Below, piece after piece: positions 11,901 to 22,911 of a stretch of DNA of 64,000 nucleotides. The notes under the pieces are model-generated. The model ran no database searches and was not told the DNA's origin. It saw only the letters and a program-made list of their open reading frames with translations. The DNA is from Paragorgia papillata (taxonomy: Eukaryota; Cnidaria; Anthozoa; Scleralcyonacea; Coralliidae): assembly GCA_035771165.1 (NCBI GenBank), contig JAWNZC010000346.1, positions 1,081,501 to 1,145,500 of the forward strand, given 5' to 3'. How positions within the stretch are numbered: the first letter of the stretch is position 1; each line of letters opens with the position of its first letter. A program made the translations under genes and the position numbers.

Positions 11901-14900
11901 ACCAACTCAAGTACCAGCACCAATATGTACAGTACACCAACTCAAGTACCAACACCAGCATGTACATGCAGTACACTAACTCCTGCACCAACACCAGCAC
12001 TAAAATTATCTTTCATTGTTGCCCCACAATCAGTTACCTTCTGGTAATTCAGACACTTCATCATGGATAGCAAGCATTGTTTTTCTTTCAGTACTAAAGT
12101 AACCACACCTAGAACAAGCAAGTGGAAGATTAGACAGAGTGCTGTATCTATATAGGCAGTATTTTATATACACACTGGAATACAATGACAGATACTTGTA
12201 TTGACAGGTACAAAAAATTATCAAACACACCTCAACTCTTCATGTTTTAATGCAATGGAGATTTTTTGTGAAAGTTCATGGTAACACTCACAGACAGAAG
12301 GCTCAACATCAGCCTTAATATAGAAAAAGGCATAATACATCATTCATTTAATACAGTAGAAAAAAAAATGATTAACTGGTCATTGTGATTTTTTTACTGT
12401 AATAAGAATGATAATATAATGATACTGATTATGATGATGATAATGATGGTGATAATAATGATGTTGATTTAATGATGGTGATTTAATGATAGTGATAAGG
12501 ATGATGATGTTGATTTAATGATGGTGATAATGAAGACAGTGATGATGGTGGCATGCAATGATGGTGATCATGATGATAATGATGATGATGATAATGATGT
12601 TGATTTAATGATGGTGATAATGAAGATAGTGATGATATGGTGGCATGATGATGATCATGATGATCATGATTATTGTGATCAATGATAGTGGTGATGATAA
12701 TGATGACAATGATAATCATGATCATATTATATAATGATGATGATAATGGTAGTGATAACTGATGATGGTGATCATCAATGATGATAAATATGATGATGAT
12801 GATAATATTTATGATTCATCATTGTTAACTCATGTTTATCATTTTTTGTTATTACCTGTAATACAAAGACAATATTAAACAGTTTGATGGTAATGCCTTT
12901 GTCCTTGCTTTGTCCTTCATTCCTCTGAAGACAAGTTAATAAAGGAGAGTTTTAGGTAGAAGTTATTAACTTCATGACTGAGAGTTCAATTTCCTCAGGC
13001 CTACCAAGAGAGGTATTGTGGGGCCCACAGCAAAAATTCAATTTGAGGCCCTGATGACATCACATATGTTATACAGTACAGTCATTGGCACCTAAGCGTG
13101 TACATGCCCATCAAAACTTGTTCTAAATTTAAGCCAAAGTTAACCGTTTTGAAATGAACACCATGGGATTGGTGAGATGTGATTGGCTAAGGGCACATTC
13201 ATGTGACAATGCATTGGTTTGAATGTATTGAATGAAAACCTAATACGTTTGCAAGGTAAACATTTAACTTTGACGTTGATATAAAACATGTTTTGATGGG
13301 CAGTGTACATGCTTAGGTGCCAATGACTGTATTGAGTTCTGTTGTGTTTAAGTATTCCAGGGGGGCTCTCAAGTTGGTGGCCCAAGCAACTTCCCCCCCC
13401 TCTGCCCCCTCTTCAGCAGTCCTTTATAAGCAATTTAAGCACATTTTATAGCTAAATTATTACCTGATTTTGTGCCTCACTTGTCACTAATGTTGGATGA
13501 CCAACAAACAAGACATCATCAATCCTTAACTCAAACTTCTTTCCACATAGTTTTTCTCGAGGTGTCAATATATTTGCAAGAGTTTTATCAGAATAGCTAA
13601 GAAAAAATAAAAATAGGTGCACAATGCATACACAAAACAAAAGCATCATCTCAAGATGTGGGCTTTAATTAGATCTACTCTGATTCCCTGGCAATACAAA
13701 TCAGCAATTGAAATAGAGAAAAAGATTTCTCTAAGCCATATACTACCAAAATCAGTAGAGCGACTTTTCCAGAAGAAAAAAGGTTGTTTGGAAGGCGGCC
13801 AAACGTTTGTTTTATGACGTCAAGCTCAGGAATGCAGCGTGACGTGTCAACGAATTTAACGAAATAAACAAATTCAGTTGAATAAGATGTTAATTTTGAA
13901 CAGAGTGAGGAGTGAATGTCATAATGCAGTACACCCCGTTCAAAAAAACATATTGTTCAACAGAATTCGTTGATTTCATTCATATGCCACTGCATTACTA
14001 CTAAGCTTGACGTCATATAAACATTAATGTTTGGCCCCCTTCCGAACAACCTTTTTCCTTCTGGAAAAGACACTCTACTGATTTTGGTAGTATAAATTAA
14101 AGTGACTCTTTCTGTCTTGGATATTATCATCAATAATCTATTATATTTATTACAAGCTTGAATATTCAAATGAAATACTGGGAATTACATACAGCAGTAT
14201 GAACTCACTTTAAGCATTCTTTTCTGATGAACGATGATGATCTAGAAAATGCAATAGAACAGGAAATTAATATACTGTACTGTATATTTCATACATGCAC
14301 TGTAATATTGATACGTAACACTGCAATTTAATTGGCAGATTCATGCATTGAGCAACTTGCAAACACTTTATCACAATTCCTCAATGGGTTGCTTGAAATA
14401 TCGGTTTTAAACATTGAACAACACATAAATGTGATATTGTAATTGTATTTAACATTGTTGGAGCAACCTGTTGATCAATTGTGATAAAGTGTTTGCGAGT
14501 TGCTCAATGAATCCACCAATCAAAATTGCAATATTGCATATCAATATTGCAGCAATGTTGTATGTATTAAAGAGGACATCTGGTTTGACAGTAAAATTGC
14601 AAATCATTCCCTGATAAATGACAAATTTTTCCTTAACAGGGGGTTCCCCAAGGGCTCTAACACCCCCCCCCCCCCAATGGCCCCTACCCTGGTGCCTGCT
14701 TAAGAGGATAAGCTTATTTTTTTTCATTTTTGGCTTGCCTTGCAAAAGGAAAATACATATACATGCCTTGGTTTGGAATCAGATCTTTTCTCTGAACCAC
14801 ATGAACTTTGGCTATCATCTTCAACTCCTAACAAAGTATAAATTCAACCCATAAGAATTTTTTTTAATATTATTAAAACATGAGTCGACTTTAAGAAATT

Positions 14901-15024
14901 TTTTAAAATACTTGCCATCAACTTCTACATCGCCGTCCCGACAAAATGGATAGCGAAACAGCAAAGCTTCTCCTCTACTTCCAGCTGTTACGAGAATCAC
15001 ACTTATCGGATCAAGAATCGACAT
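5921..15024 (-). CDS. NPRL3: NPRL3, GATOR1 complex subunit
   Basis: Sixteen exons, listed 5' to 3': 15024-14912, 14241-14209, 13596-13464, 12924-12856, 12313-12231, 12108-12038, 11431-11356, 11087-10982, 10803-10769, 10258-10145, 9871-9829, 9421-9315, 9170-9041, 8732-8679, 7597-7365, 6083-5921. They total 1563 nt (520 aa, against 569 in human) with every phase matching. With NPRL2 and DEPDC5 the family forms GATOR1, a GTPase-activating complex for RagA/B on lysosomes that restrains mTORC1 when amino acids are low. Family landmarks include [14 protein letters not shown] at the start (the N-terminal longin-like fold), [49 protein letters not shown], the [16 protein letters not shown] stretch and the C-terminal [16 protein letters not shown]. 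The start Met at 15024 coincides with the usual family start. The Ser/Pro-rich segment of the human protein is shortened here. Exons of 33, 35 and 43 nt were placed by phase and similarity. It shares an upstream region with MBOAT7. Confidence 0.95.
6228..6420 (+). repeat. About 20 bp minisatellite (aaaattctcgaaaaccatt)
   Basis: Around nine imperfect units of AAAATTCTCGAAAACCATT, alternating with units ending CATAA, lie in the last NPRL3 intron. Open frames on both strands here come only from the repeat period and are not genes. Confidence 0.85.
7828..8151. mobile_element. TTAA-flanked MITE, 324 bp
   Basis: A long palindrome with ends AGTGCCTATGCAATGG and the near reverse complement, bounded by TTAA on both sides (7824-7827 and 8152-8155). 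The arms extend about 140 bp and match almost completely. TTAA duplications are characteristic of piggyBac and Kolobok transposases. It sits in an NPRL3 intron. Related elements are at 40520, 41034, 41515 and 63362. Confidence 0.85.
8820..8990. mobile_element. tRNA-derived SINE fragment
   Basis: On the minus strand the words GGATCAATGGTGACATTCGG and GGTACGAGTCCC look like decayed tRNA A-box and B-box regions. The adjoining sequence, GTACAAGCTGTCGTAAGTTAA, reappears in part near 9215 and 48690. Not an intact tRNA. Confidence 0.4.
9500..9735 (+). repeat. Imperfect (GATGGTGAAGGTAATGGTGAA) tandem repeat
   Basis: A purine-rich, T-punctuated array of the words gatggtgaag and gtaatggtga in the NPRL3 intron between 9422 and 9828. 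Confidence 0.8.
10439..10605. mobile_element. Repeat with hammerhead-like motif, copy 1
   Basis: An inverted repeat whose right half reads CTGACAAAGGGCCATCGCTC then GAAACGTTAGACTCCTACG. The left flank has GTGCTGCGTAGATAGTGT and ATCGAAATATAGTAAGGTTT. It belongs to the same family as the sequences at 21596, 24893, 30455 and 33998. Confidence 0.65.
10605..10735 (+). repeat. (AGGTA)n microsatellite-like tract
   Basis: Pentamer-rich DNA (aggta/agtaa) that looks like a string of splice-donor motifs. It lies in the NPRL3 intron between exons at 10769-10803 and 10145-10258 (a similar tract is at about 10300-10430). A purely repetitive origin is the simplest reading. Confidence 0.75.
11225..11335 (+). 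repeat. Tandem repeat (gatgctgatggtgaacaatgc)
   Basis: Four or five units of about 24 bp, GGTGAACAATGCCGTGATGC with variation, in an NPRL3 intron. Confidence 0.8.
11539..12000 (+). repeat. Composite minisatellite (ACACCAACTCAAGTACCAAC)
   Basis: Seven or eight long units, each made of GTACAGTACACCAACTCAAG followed by a variable number of CCAACTCCAGCA words and ending CACCAATGTGT. The number of the internal hexamer-like words differs from unit to unit. It fills most of the NPRL3 intron between 11432 and 12037. Several frames stay open through it on both strands; these are artefacts of the period. Confidence 0.9.
12415..12810 (+). repeat. Imperfect (GAT)n-rich tract
   Basis: About 400 bp of gatgat/aatgatg/gatgttgatttaatg words in an NPRL3 intron. 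No coding signal. Confidence 0.85.
13080..13330. mobile_element. Foldback element with AGTCATTGGCACCTAAGC ends
   Basis: The left end AGTCATTGGCACCTAAGCGT and right end ATGCTTAGGTGCCAATGACT are inverted, and ATGCCCATCAAAAC pairs with GTTTTGATGGGCA just inside. It lies in an NPRL3 intron. Confidence 0.75.
13745..14092. mobile_element. Foldback element in the NPRL3 intron
   Basis: Arms of about 80 bp (left: ATCAGTAGAGCGACTTTTCC, GGTTGTTTGGAAGGC, TGACGTCAAGCT; right: their near reverse complements) enclose an AT-rich centre. It is non-coding and probably a MITE. Confidence 0.75.
14332..14524. mobile_element. Foldback element with TGGCAGATTCATGCATTGAG ends
   Basis: Left arm words (TTGAGCAACTTGCAAACACT, TTTATCACAATT) recur inverted at the right (AATTGTGATAAAGTG, GCGAGTTGCTCAATGAAT). 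The centre holds the short palindromic word AACATTGTTGGA. It lies in an NPRL3 intron. Confidence 0.7.
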
Positions 15025-15612
15025 AAAAACACAATCTTCCGTTCCTTTTCCTGCCACTTTAGCCGCACGTTTCAAAAACCGCACGTTCCTGCATGGGGAA
15101 GAGAAGGCACTTGTTTCCATCTGCCAAGCTGACATGTGTTTTTCCAAAAATGCTATCATACGCAAAAAATCACAAATACAAATGCTTACAACCTTAAAAC
15201 CTAACTCTAAACACAAAACTAATTTTAAAACTAACCTTAACCCCAATAAAACTCTTATCCTAACCCTAAATAAGGAAAATATAAAAGGGCTATAAAAGAC
15301 GTCACGTCAATTTGATAGATGGAAACAAGTATTCCCCCTTTTACTTTTTTTGGCCTTTTACTCACATAACCCCCGGAAGTTACAATATATAAATGACTCA
15401 TTGCACCGGTTTTCCGCTAAAAGATAACTTAAGAAGCCAAGTGCTATTTAATTAAAGCGGTATTTATATGGTTTTGATATGCAAGATTTGTTTCAATATC
15501 AACCATATCGCATAATACGAACAGTGCTGGCCTTTCCTCTGTAGTGTACAAATTTGCTTTTGGAAATTTTTTGGACATCGAAAGCGAAACAAAGCTATAC
15601 ATTTTCAATAAG
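15025..15612. promoter_or_regulatory. Shared NPRL3 / MBOAT7 bidirectional promoter region
   Basis: The start codons of NPRL3 (minus) and MBOAT7 (plus) are 588 bp apart and divergent, so both promoters must lie here unless there are far-upstream untranslated exons. A tandem CRE/ATF-like motif, GACGTCACGTCA, sits at 15298-15309 beside TATAAAAG (15291-15298). A degenerate ACCCTAAC/CTAACC-rich stretch covers about 15185-15275. Transcription starts cannot be fixed from sequence. Confidence 0.6.
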
Positions 15613-18600
15613 ATGTCACGGGAGGATTTCGTTTACCTGTGCCTGCTCATAGTTGCTATACCATTTGGCCACATCGTCAAGGTGTCTGGTTCGCCAGCTA
15701 GGAAGAAACACGTTTCATTCTTCGCTGGCCTTTTTTTGCTCTACACGATCGTCGGTCTCCGAGCAGTTCCGCACTCATTCGTGGCGATTTTGGGAACCTA
15801 TTTGATTATGCGAATCCTTGGACCAAGGTACGATCTTACAAGGGTAAACTTGGAATTCTTATTTAATTAAATACTTTATTTTGTAGCTACAACACCTTAA
15901 TATTTTGCAACAATATTAATGGCATTTAGAATATTTGCAAATGTCGTTGGTAACGCCTCTTGGTTTATAGCCCTATATACAAAGATGTTAATATAATTTA
16001 TCATTTATATGTATTAAATTCACTAGTCCATCAGTGATCATGGCATATTATTTTTAAATTTATGTGGAAATTACCGCGTAAATATTTTTTGATGAATATA
16101 GAATTTAATGCAGTTATTTGCAAGTTATACAATCATGTAACTGTTTTATGGCAAACCCCTGGGCAAACGGAGTAACATTTTGAAAGCTGATTCATTTGAT
16201 CACACGTGTCAAAAGGAGATAAATCGCCAGCAATTTTGCTTAGTTTAATTTCCCAGCCCGTCTATAGGTAATTTTCACAATATTACAGCGACTTGGGCTT
16301 AGAATTTAAAATTTATTTATCTAGAAGTTTACTTCCTTCAGCTTGCCACATACAAATTTGAACGAATATATAATTATAAAAATAAGTAGGAATACACAAC
16401 AATATTTAGCCAGTATGACGAACAAACAGACACAATATCGCAGCAAGGTTAACCCCTTATGAAATAACAATATTCATATAACAGGTGGTTCTGTCAATGG
16501 CTTCCAAAATAAGTACATGTAACCGAAAGCCTTCAATAAGAATTAACAGTGTATTATCTATGCACATGGCTTTAATGAGTCACATGTAAGATACGACTCT
16601 TTTATATTGACATACTTACTGAAATTTATATATATTATTATCAGTAATACCACGACTTGAGGGAAATTAGTGATTAAATGTCCAAAAGCCGAGGGAGGAT
16701 TTGTGGACTTTCACAAATCCTTCCAAAGGCTTGAGGAGACATTTAATCACTAATTTCCCGACATGTCATGGTATTAGTTTGTAATACTGATGATTATCTT
16801 ATAATAATGCATTTCTTTGTTGTGTCAGACTGTTAATGGATGTTTGGTCAATGCATGCTAATGAGGGGGAAAATTAGAAATTTCCCTTATTTGGGGGAAA
16901 TTAGAGATTAAATTACCCAGTGAGAACAAAAGAAACCGAGTCAATCATGCAGGTATTATACAGATAAAGGGCTAAAATAGTACTATGGCAAATATCAATA
17001 ATACTACAGGTATAGGTAATATTTTAACACTGTCAAGTGTTTTTCAATGGGGCCCTGTGAAAACACAAAGTATTGTACCTTGACATCTTGCTCCTAATTT
17101 GCCCTTGTAGCTGACTAACAGTCAGTATAGGGCTAGTACATAAAAGGTTGGGGGTTTGAATCCAAGTCACAGTCAAGTTAAAACATAAAATAGCAAAATA
17201 CCTCTATGGGCCTTTTCTGAGCATGAAAAAAAAAATTTCAACCCTGACCAGTGAAAATACCAAAATTTAGTCAAAACTGTCTTTTTGACCATAACACCAT
17301 TACGTTAAATTTTAAGTTTATGAAGTATTAATTTTTTTGAGTGTTTCTTTCTCAAATTTCTTCTCACTGTAAGATTTAAATTCTCTTGTTAATTTTAAAG
17401 GTATGGACCTTGGTCAGTATTCATTTATGTTTTCAGTTATTTGTTTTTCTATCGAACTTGCCACTGGTATGGATTCACTGAGGCTCCACCTTATTCGAAT
17501 GCTGTTCAATTGCTGGTCACCCTAAGGGTAAGCTATTGATTGGAGTTTGTGCATGCAGCGTATTAATCATTCTTTCTAGTACATGTATTACTGTGTACTC
17601 GTTACATTTGTAGTAATTTTAACCGGTAATTAATTACTTTTTTGACAAAGGAACGAAAAAGGTAATTAATTACACAACAAAGTAACGCGTTCCTTTTGCA
17701 GAAGCAAATTCCTAATTCCTTTCCTTAAATCTTTATAAATATAAATAATAACTATCGAAAGATGAAAATAAGTAAAGTTGACATCTAAAGCTATCTTGAA
17801 AATAGTGTTAGACCCTGGAGGCTGGGGACGAGGTTGTGGTTGTTTCTATTAATAATGCAATGTTGCATAATAACAATTGTAATTAATTCCATCTTAGAAC
17901 ATAGCGTAACATCTTAGAACATGGCGTAACATCTTAGAACATGCACAGCGTAACGTCTTAGAACATAGCGTATTATGTCTTGAATTATAAGTAAGAACAC
18001 TGCGTAACATCTTAGAACATAGCGTATTATGTCTTAGAACATGGCATAACGTCTTTCACTGACATAAAATGGTTTGGAAGCACATCCTGACCAACATTTC
18101 TCAATTTCACGCTCATTAAAACTGTCTATACCGCAAAGACAACTTGGGGCAAAATTCACTATTCACTTTTGAATATTTAATTCGAACCCGGGGTTTGCCC
18201 CCATATGCATGATAGGGAGTAGGGTCTTTGCAGAGTTAACCCATCCACACGCGTTTCACTTGCACAAGAGCTTTTAGCTAATTGTATTACCAGTAACGCC
18301 TAGACTCCAGGGTTGTAACTATATATTTCTAATCCAAGGATCATTAGGTTATTCCATGAAAATTTCTATCTTTCCAGATGTGCACGATTGCCTTTGAAGG
18401 CTTTGAGTTCAGCTGTCATGAACCGCGCAAGTCTATCAAAAATGACCAATCGACACAGCCCACCATGAAGATCTCCCTCTACGACATCTTCGCCTATGGT
18501 TACTGCTACTGTGGTCTACTAACCGGTCCTTACTATCGCTTTGTCACCTACATTGATATGCTACACCAGAAAAACTCAGAAGACATACCCACATTTAAAC

Positions 18601-20928
18601 ATGCCATCACAAGACTCAAATATCTACCCTTCCATCTCGCAATCTACATCCCTCTGAACAAGTTCTTTCCCATCAGTCACATGGTGAGCCCGGAGTTTGC
18701 CAACCATCCCTGGGGACTACTGTATCGCTTGGCTTACCTCGTGCCCACATTTCAATGGTTTCGTTGGAGGTTTTATATCGGATGGCTGCTGGCCGAGAGC
18801 AGCTGTATCACCATGGGACTCGGAGCGTATCCCGAAGAGTGCAAGTGTAAGCCTGGATTGGGACCAAGTGTTGAAGTCAATGGCGATGATGCTGTGAACA
18901 AAAATGTCAACAAATATGAGTAAGAGAGCTAGGCTTCACTGAAGGCACTGTAATTTAACTAACCTACATGCGAGGGTCTGGGTACAAGAATGTAACCTAC
19001 ACTGAAACCATATCTATCCCATCTCATTCCTATTCTATCCTATCCCATCCTGTCCTGTCTTATCCTTTTCCACACTCTTCTCTTCGTCCCCTCGTCTCTT
19101 CTCTTCGTCTCTTCCTCTCTGCTCTTTGTCTCTTCTCTGCTCTTCGCTTCTCTTCGTCTCTTCTCTTCTCTTCGTCTCTTCTCTTCCTCTCTGCTCTTCC
19201 TCTCTGCTCTTCGTCTCTTCTCTTCCTCTCTTCTCTTCGTCTCTTCTCTGCTCTTCGTCTCCTCTCTGCTCTTCGTCTCTTCTCTTCTCTTCGTCTCTTC
19301 TCTTCCTCTCTGCTCTTCGCTTCTCTTCGTCTCTTCGCTTCTTTTCGTCTCTTCGTCTCTTCGCTTCTCTTCGTCTCTTCGCTTCTCTTCGTCTCTTCGC
19401 TTCTCTTCGCTTCTCTTCGTCTCTTCGCTTCTCTTCGTCTCTTCGCTTCTCTTCGTCTCTTCTCTGCTCTTCGTCTCTTCTCTTCCTCTCTGCTCTTCTC
19501 TTCGTCTCTTCTCTTCGTCTCTTCTCTTCTTCTCTTCTCTTCGTCTCTTCTCTTCGTCTCTTCTCTTCTCTTCGTCTCTTCGGATGCTTTTAATTTCAGA
19601 CAAAAACTTGTCCAAAATTTTAACGGTCTGGAATTTTTGGGATCCAGACTTTTTACAGATATCACAAAATATGGTATATATGCATGCATGGTAATATATA
19701 ATTTTAGTCATGGCTAAAAGGGATGATTAAAAAAGTCCCTCCCACTAGGTTACCTTGATATTATCAAAATTAACTTGGAATTCTTTACCTTTGGTTCTTC
19801 TCCCCAGCTTCGAGACCATTCGCCAAATCAGAATATACAAGATCGAGTTTACTCCAAATATGACGACTATCATGAAGAACTGGAATATGACCGTGCAATG
19901 GTGGCTGGCGGCGTACGTCAACAGAAAATTACCGTTTAGTAACAGGAAATTGAGGTAGGCCACATGGTTCATTAAATTATGTTGTGTTGACCAATATGAA
20001 CAATGTCGAGCTTGCCAACATTAATGCAACGTTGTGCTGACCAGCATGAACAACGTTGAGCTGACCATCATGAACAACAGTGTTGTGCTACCAGCATGAA
20101 CAACGTGCTGACCAACATGGACAATTTGAGCTGACCAGCATGAACATGTTGAGTTGACCAGCATGAACTTGTTGAGCTGACCAGCATGAATAATGTTGTG
20201 CTGACCAGCATGAACAATGTTGTGCTGACCAGCATGAACAACGTTGTGCTGACCAGCATGAACAATGTTGAGCTGACCAGCATGGACAATGTTGTGCTGA
20301 CCAGCATGAACAATGTTGAGCTGACCAGCATGAACATACAACGTGTGCTGACCAGCATGAACATGTTGTGCTGACCAGCATGAACAATGTTGAGCTGACC
20401 AGCATGAACAATGTTGTGTTGACCAGCATGAACAATGTTGTGCTGACCAGCATGAACAATGTTGAGCTGACCAGCATGACAAATTTGCACATGTATACGT
20501 AACATTCCTAATGCACTCCATCTAAAATGTTGCGTTTCTCTACCGTTTCCAGAATGTCTATTGTCCTATTTGTCAGCGCTTTCTGGCATGGTGTTAAAGG
20601 TGGTTATTACCTCTGTTTTATGACAGTACCGTTAATCGTCATGGCCGAATCCCGTATGGAACGAGTCGTGCAGCCGTCGTCAAGTGAACGAAATATCTTC
20701 GACTGGGTCAACTGGTTTCTACTTTACAGAACCTTCGAGTACCTATCATGTGGCTTCATGCTCCTTGAAAAAGACCTCATATTACAGACATTGTCCCTGT
20801 TATACTATTATATGCACATCGTACTTCTAATCCTTATTATTCTGCCCTCTTTTCTTCCAAGGAGGAGAGTGGCAGAAAATGGCGTGTTTTCAAACACCGA
20901 AGTTGAGCTTTCCAAGAAAGACTCTTAG
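15613..20928 (+). CDS. MBOAT7: MBOAT7, lysophosphatidylinositol acyltransferase
   Basis: Five exons, 15613-15827, 17401-17527, 18378-18919, 19808-19954 and 20553-20928, total 1407 nt (468 aa; human 472) with all phases consistent. The family is an ER multipass O-acyltransferase that puts arachidonate onto lysophosphatidylinositol. The product starts MSREDFVYLCLLIVAIP and has repeated hydrophobic spans. It carries the MBOAT catalytic pair: Asn321 within WNMTVQWW and His356 within FWHG, both at the same numbers as in the human enzyme. Other landmarks are YCYCGLLTGPYYR and CITMGLGAYPEECK in exon 3. The C-terminus is basic then acidic and lacks homology. The start is the first in-frame ATG and matches the family start. 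Intron 3 is mainly a pyrimidine-rich array and intron 4 mainly a minisatellite. It is head-to-head with NPRL3. Confidence 0.96.
16645..16958. mobile_element. TAATACC-ended foldback element, copy A
   Basis: About 314 bp with TAATACC at the left and GGTATTA at the right. Inner inverted arms carry GGGAAATTAGTGATTAAATG, and a second block holds CAATGCATGCTAATGAGGGG. A shorter copy lies in the opposite orientation at 53415-53687. It sits in MBOAT7 intron 1. Confidence 0.75.
17896..18050 (+). repeat. Tandem repeat (acatcttagaacatagcgta)
   Basis: About seven units near 20 bp of the form TCTTAGAACATAGCGTAACA with variants, in MBOAT7 intron 2. Confidence 0.85.
19050..19585 (+). repeat. Pyrimidine-rich array (TCTTCGTCTCTTCGCTTC)
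   Basis: About 530 bp made of CTCTTCGTCT, CTCTTCGCTT and CTCTGCTCTT words fills most of MBOAT7 intron 3. It begins only about 130 bp after the donor and ends about 220 bp before the acceptor. Four long repetitive open frames run through it on both strands and are not genes. Confidence 0.9.
20030..20480 (+). repeat. 24 bp minisatellite (GTTGTGCTGACCAGCATGAA)
   Basis: Around 18 units of TGACCAGCATGAACAATGTT followed by GTGC or GAGC, filling most of MBOAT7 intron 4. The first units are the most diverged, and the array degrades at both ends. Confidence 0.92.
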
Positions 20929-21048
20929 AATAATAATTTTGTTTTTAAGCACTATGTAGTTTAGCTATTCAAATTGGGTTGAGACTAAAGGAATTTTTTG
21001 ACACTGTTTCAGACAAAATGGTAATTTTGATGTATCTACTGTAGTCCA

Positions 21049-21210
21049 GGGGCGCTTTCCAATTGACAAGGTTAGACCGGTCAGTCCGGCCAGAATGGAC
21101 TTGCTTTTGATTAGGACCAAATTTTCCAGTCAGACCATCCCAGGCCTCAAACGAATCATGTTCCATTTAACCGGACTGACCGGTCTAACCGTGTAAATGG
21201 AAAGCCCCCG
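21049..21210. mobile_element. Foldback element with GGGGCNCTTTCCA tips
   Basis: Left GGGGCGCTTTCCAATTGACA and right GTGTAAATGGAAAGCCCCC are inverted. Just inside, GGTTAGACCGGTCAGTCCGG pairs with its reverse complement. Similar tips occur on other foldbacks in the window. Confidence 0.75.
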
Positions 21211-21339
21211 TAGTTAACCCTTTATTGTGCATTATTGCCATTTAAGCAACATATTAATTTGAGTCTAACGCCAGACGATTTTAGTCGTTAAGTGGAGACC
21301 CCAACATGCAGGTTCAACTGCGCAGGCGATGTTTTAGAT

Positions 21340-21440
21340 AGAGCAAAGTAAAAACTGTGGTAAACTGTCAAGAATAGTTTTGATAACGAAATACTGACGT
21401 TTCGAGCGGAGTCAGTATTTCGTTTATATTAAAACTGTTC
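21340..21440. mobile_element. Short foldback with ACGTTTCGAGC core
   Basis: GAATAGTTTTGATAACGAAA followed by TACTGACGTTTCGAGCGGAG, then the inverted TCAGTATTTCGTTTATATTAAAACTGTTC. The core shares the ACGTTTCGAGC word with the hammerhead-like repeat family. Confidence 0.5.
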
Positions 21441-21595
21441 TCGGCACTTTACCTCCTTTTCACTTTGCTGAAGTACGATAAGTCTTATTGGTCCTCTACG
21501 CGGTCTCATCTGGTTAAAAGACCGCGTCAAGAGACTGAAACTATACGTACTTCAGGCCTACATGTTTGACTTCAGTCGATGACAGCAGATATGAA

Positions 21596-21790
21596 AGAAA
21601 TATAGTAAGGTTAGATATACTGCCGAAACAGAGAACGTAGGAGTCTCACGTTTCGAGCGAAGGGCCTTCGTCACGTTGAGAAAGGGCCTTCGCTCGGAAC
21701 GTTAGACTCCTACGTTCTCTGTTTCGGCAGTATATCTAACCTTACTATATTTCGATTGTTGTTTCAACACTGCCCACGCAGCACACTACT
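21596..21790. mobile_element. Repeat with hammerhead-like motif, copy 2 (full palindrome)
   Basis: A head-to-head arrangement: GAAATATAGTAAGGTTAGAT, TACTGCCGAAACAGAGAACG and AGGAGTCTCACGTTTCGAGC, then the inverted copy ending ATATTTCGATTGTTGTTTCA and GCACACTACTTTTATTTCAC. It is the longest and best-preserved member in the window. Confidence 0.75.
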
Positions 21791-22911
21791 TTTATTTCAC
21801 TATTTAGATATGAGAGATATCAGTTAGCACTTCAGTTATATATAAGAGCTCCCTGGCAAGTTCCCAGTTTAACCCAGACCTTTTGTTGCACGGTGACATT
21901 GCCCCGTTGGTGTATATTTTGACATAGTGAAGTTATTTCATTTTTCTTTTTAATATTATATCCAGTTTGTTAGGAGTACTTAACAGCTTTCTCGTTTATT
22001 GTTCAAATCTATCTCATGCTGAATTTTAAATGAATCCAGTCTGAGCCCTTTAACCCTAATCTTTACCCTAGAAAAAAGGACCTCAAATCTCGGAAGGTAG
22101 CTACATGTATACCCGAATTTTACTAGGCTATAGCCTGAAAAGATCAGGCCCCCTCTCAGGTGGGAGTCCAAGCCTTGAATTTCATCGAGGACATGTCCTC
22201 CGATAATCGTCATTTGGCCGCAGATAGGGATTTTTTCCCCATAATATGTAGGACACTTTTGTCCGCCGATGGAGTTTTGAGTTTTTAAATTTTCCCGATC
22301 GATCGAACATATGATCGTAAGAAAATGTTTGGCAATAGAATATCCCAGCCAATGATTGAATTATCAGCGTGTAAATGTTTTGGTGGCCATTGCGGGATCA
22401 GCCCGGAAATTCAGGCACAACTGTGCTAACCACGTGTTCAAACACTGGCTGCCATGATTGTGCATTGACATTAAAATATGCAGAGGACATTGTTCAGTGT
22501 CGGAGTGAAGCGATCTGCATATGTCCAAGCGAAGAAGACAGTCCTATATTTATATACCAGTCACTACTAACTAATACTGTAGCGCATAAATGACATAATA
22601 TCATGTGAAAGTTAGTCGCTCTTTATCATGGATTTAGTCATTTCCTTTAGACTGTATAGGATAACAGTTTTGTCCTAGCCGAGAGAAAAATGTCCTTGGA
22701 TAGCCTCATGGAAACTCATTATCGGAGGACATTTTTGTCTTTGGATGCAAAAAGTATAATTCGAGGCCTGAGTGGGCCTGCACCTGAAGGAGGGTCTCAC
22801 CTTCATAGGCTCCCAGAACCTTAGGCTAGGGAAAAGGGGAGTGGAAATGAGGAACGGGAAAGGGGGAGTGGAAATGAGGAAGGGGGAATAGGAGAGGAGA
22901 AATGGGGAGGG

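Noticed and set aside
11505..12070. Several 100-180 aa open frames rich in Thr/Pro/Gln
   Set aside because: They are read-throughs of the minisatellite in an NPRL3 intron, open in many frames on both strands.
15185..15290. Interstitial telomere repeats
   Set aside because: CCTAACT/CCCTAAA words are irregular and mixed with TTTAAAACTAA; no sustained telomere hexamer.
18968..19717. Long Ser/Leu-rich and Arg/Glu-rich frames of over 200 aa
   Set aside because: They come from the pyrimidine-rich array in MBOAT7 intron 3; complementary strands give equally long frames.
20030..20480. CRISPR-like regular repeats
   Set aside because: Units are contiguous with no unique spacers, and this is animal DNA.
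20021..20521. Repeated HAGQHNIV-type protein frames
   Set aside because: The 24 bp minisatellite keeps all minus frames open; flanking MBOAT7 exons show it is an intron.
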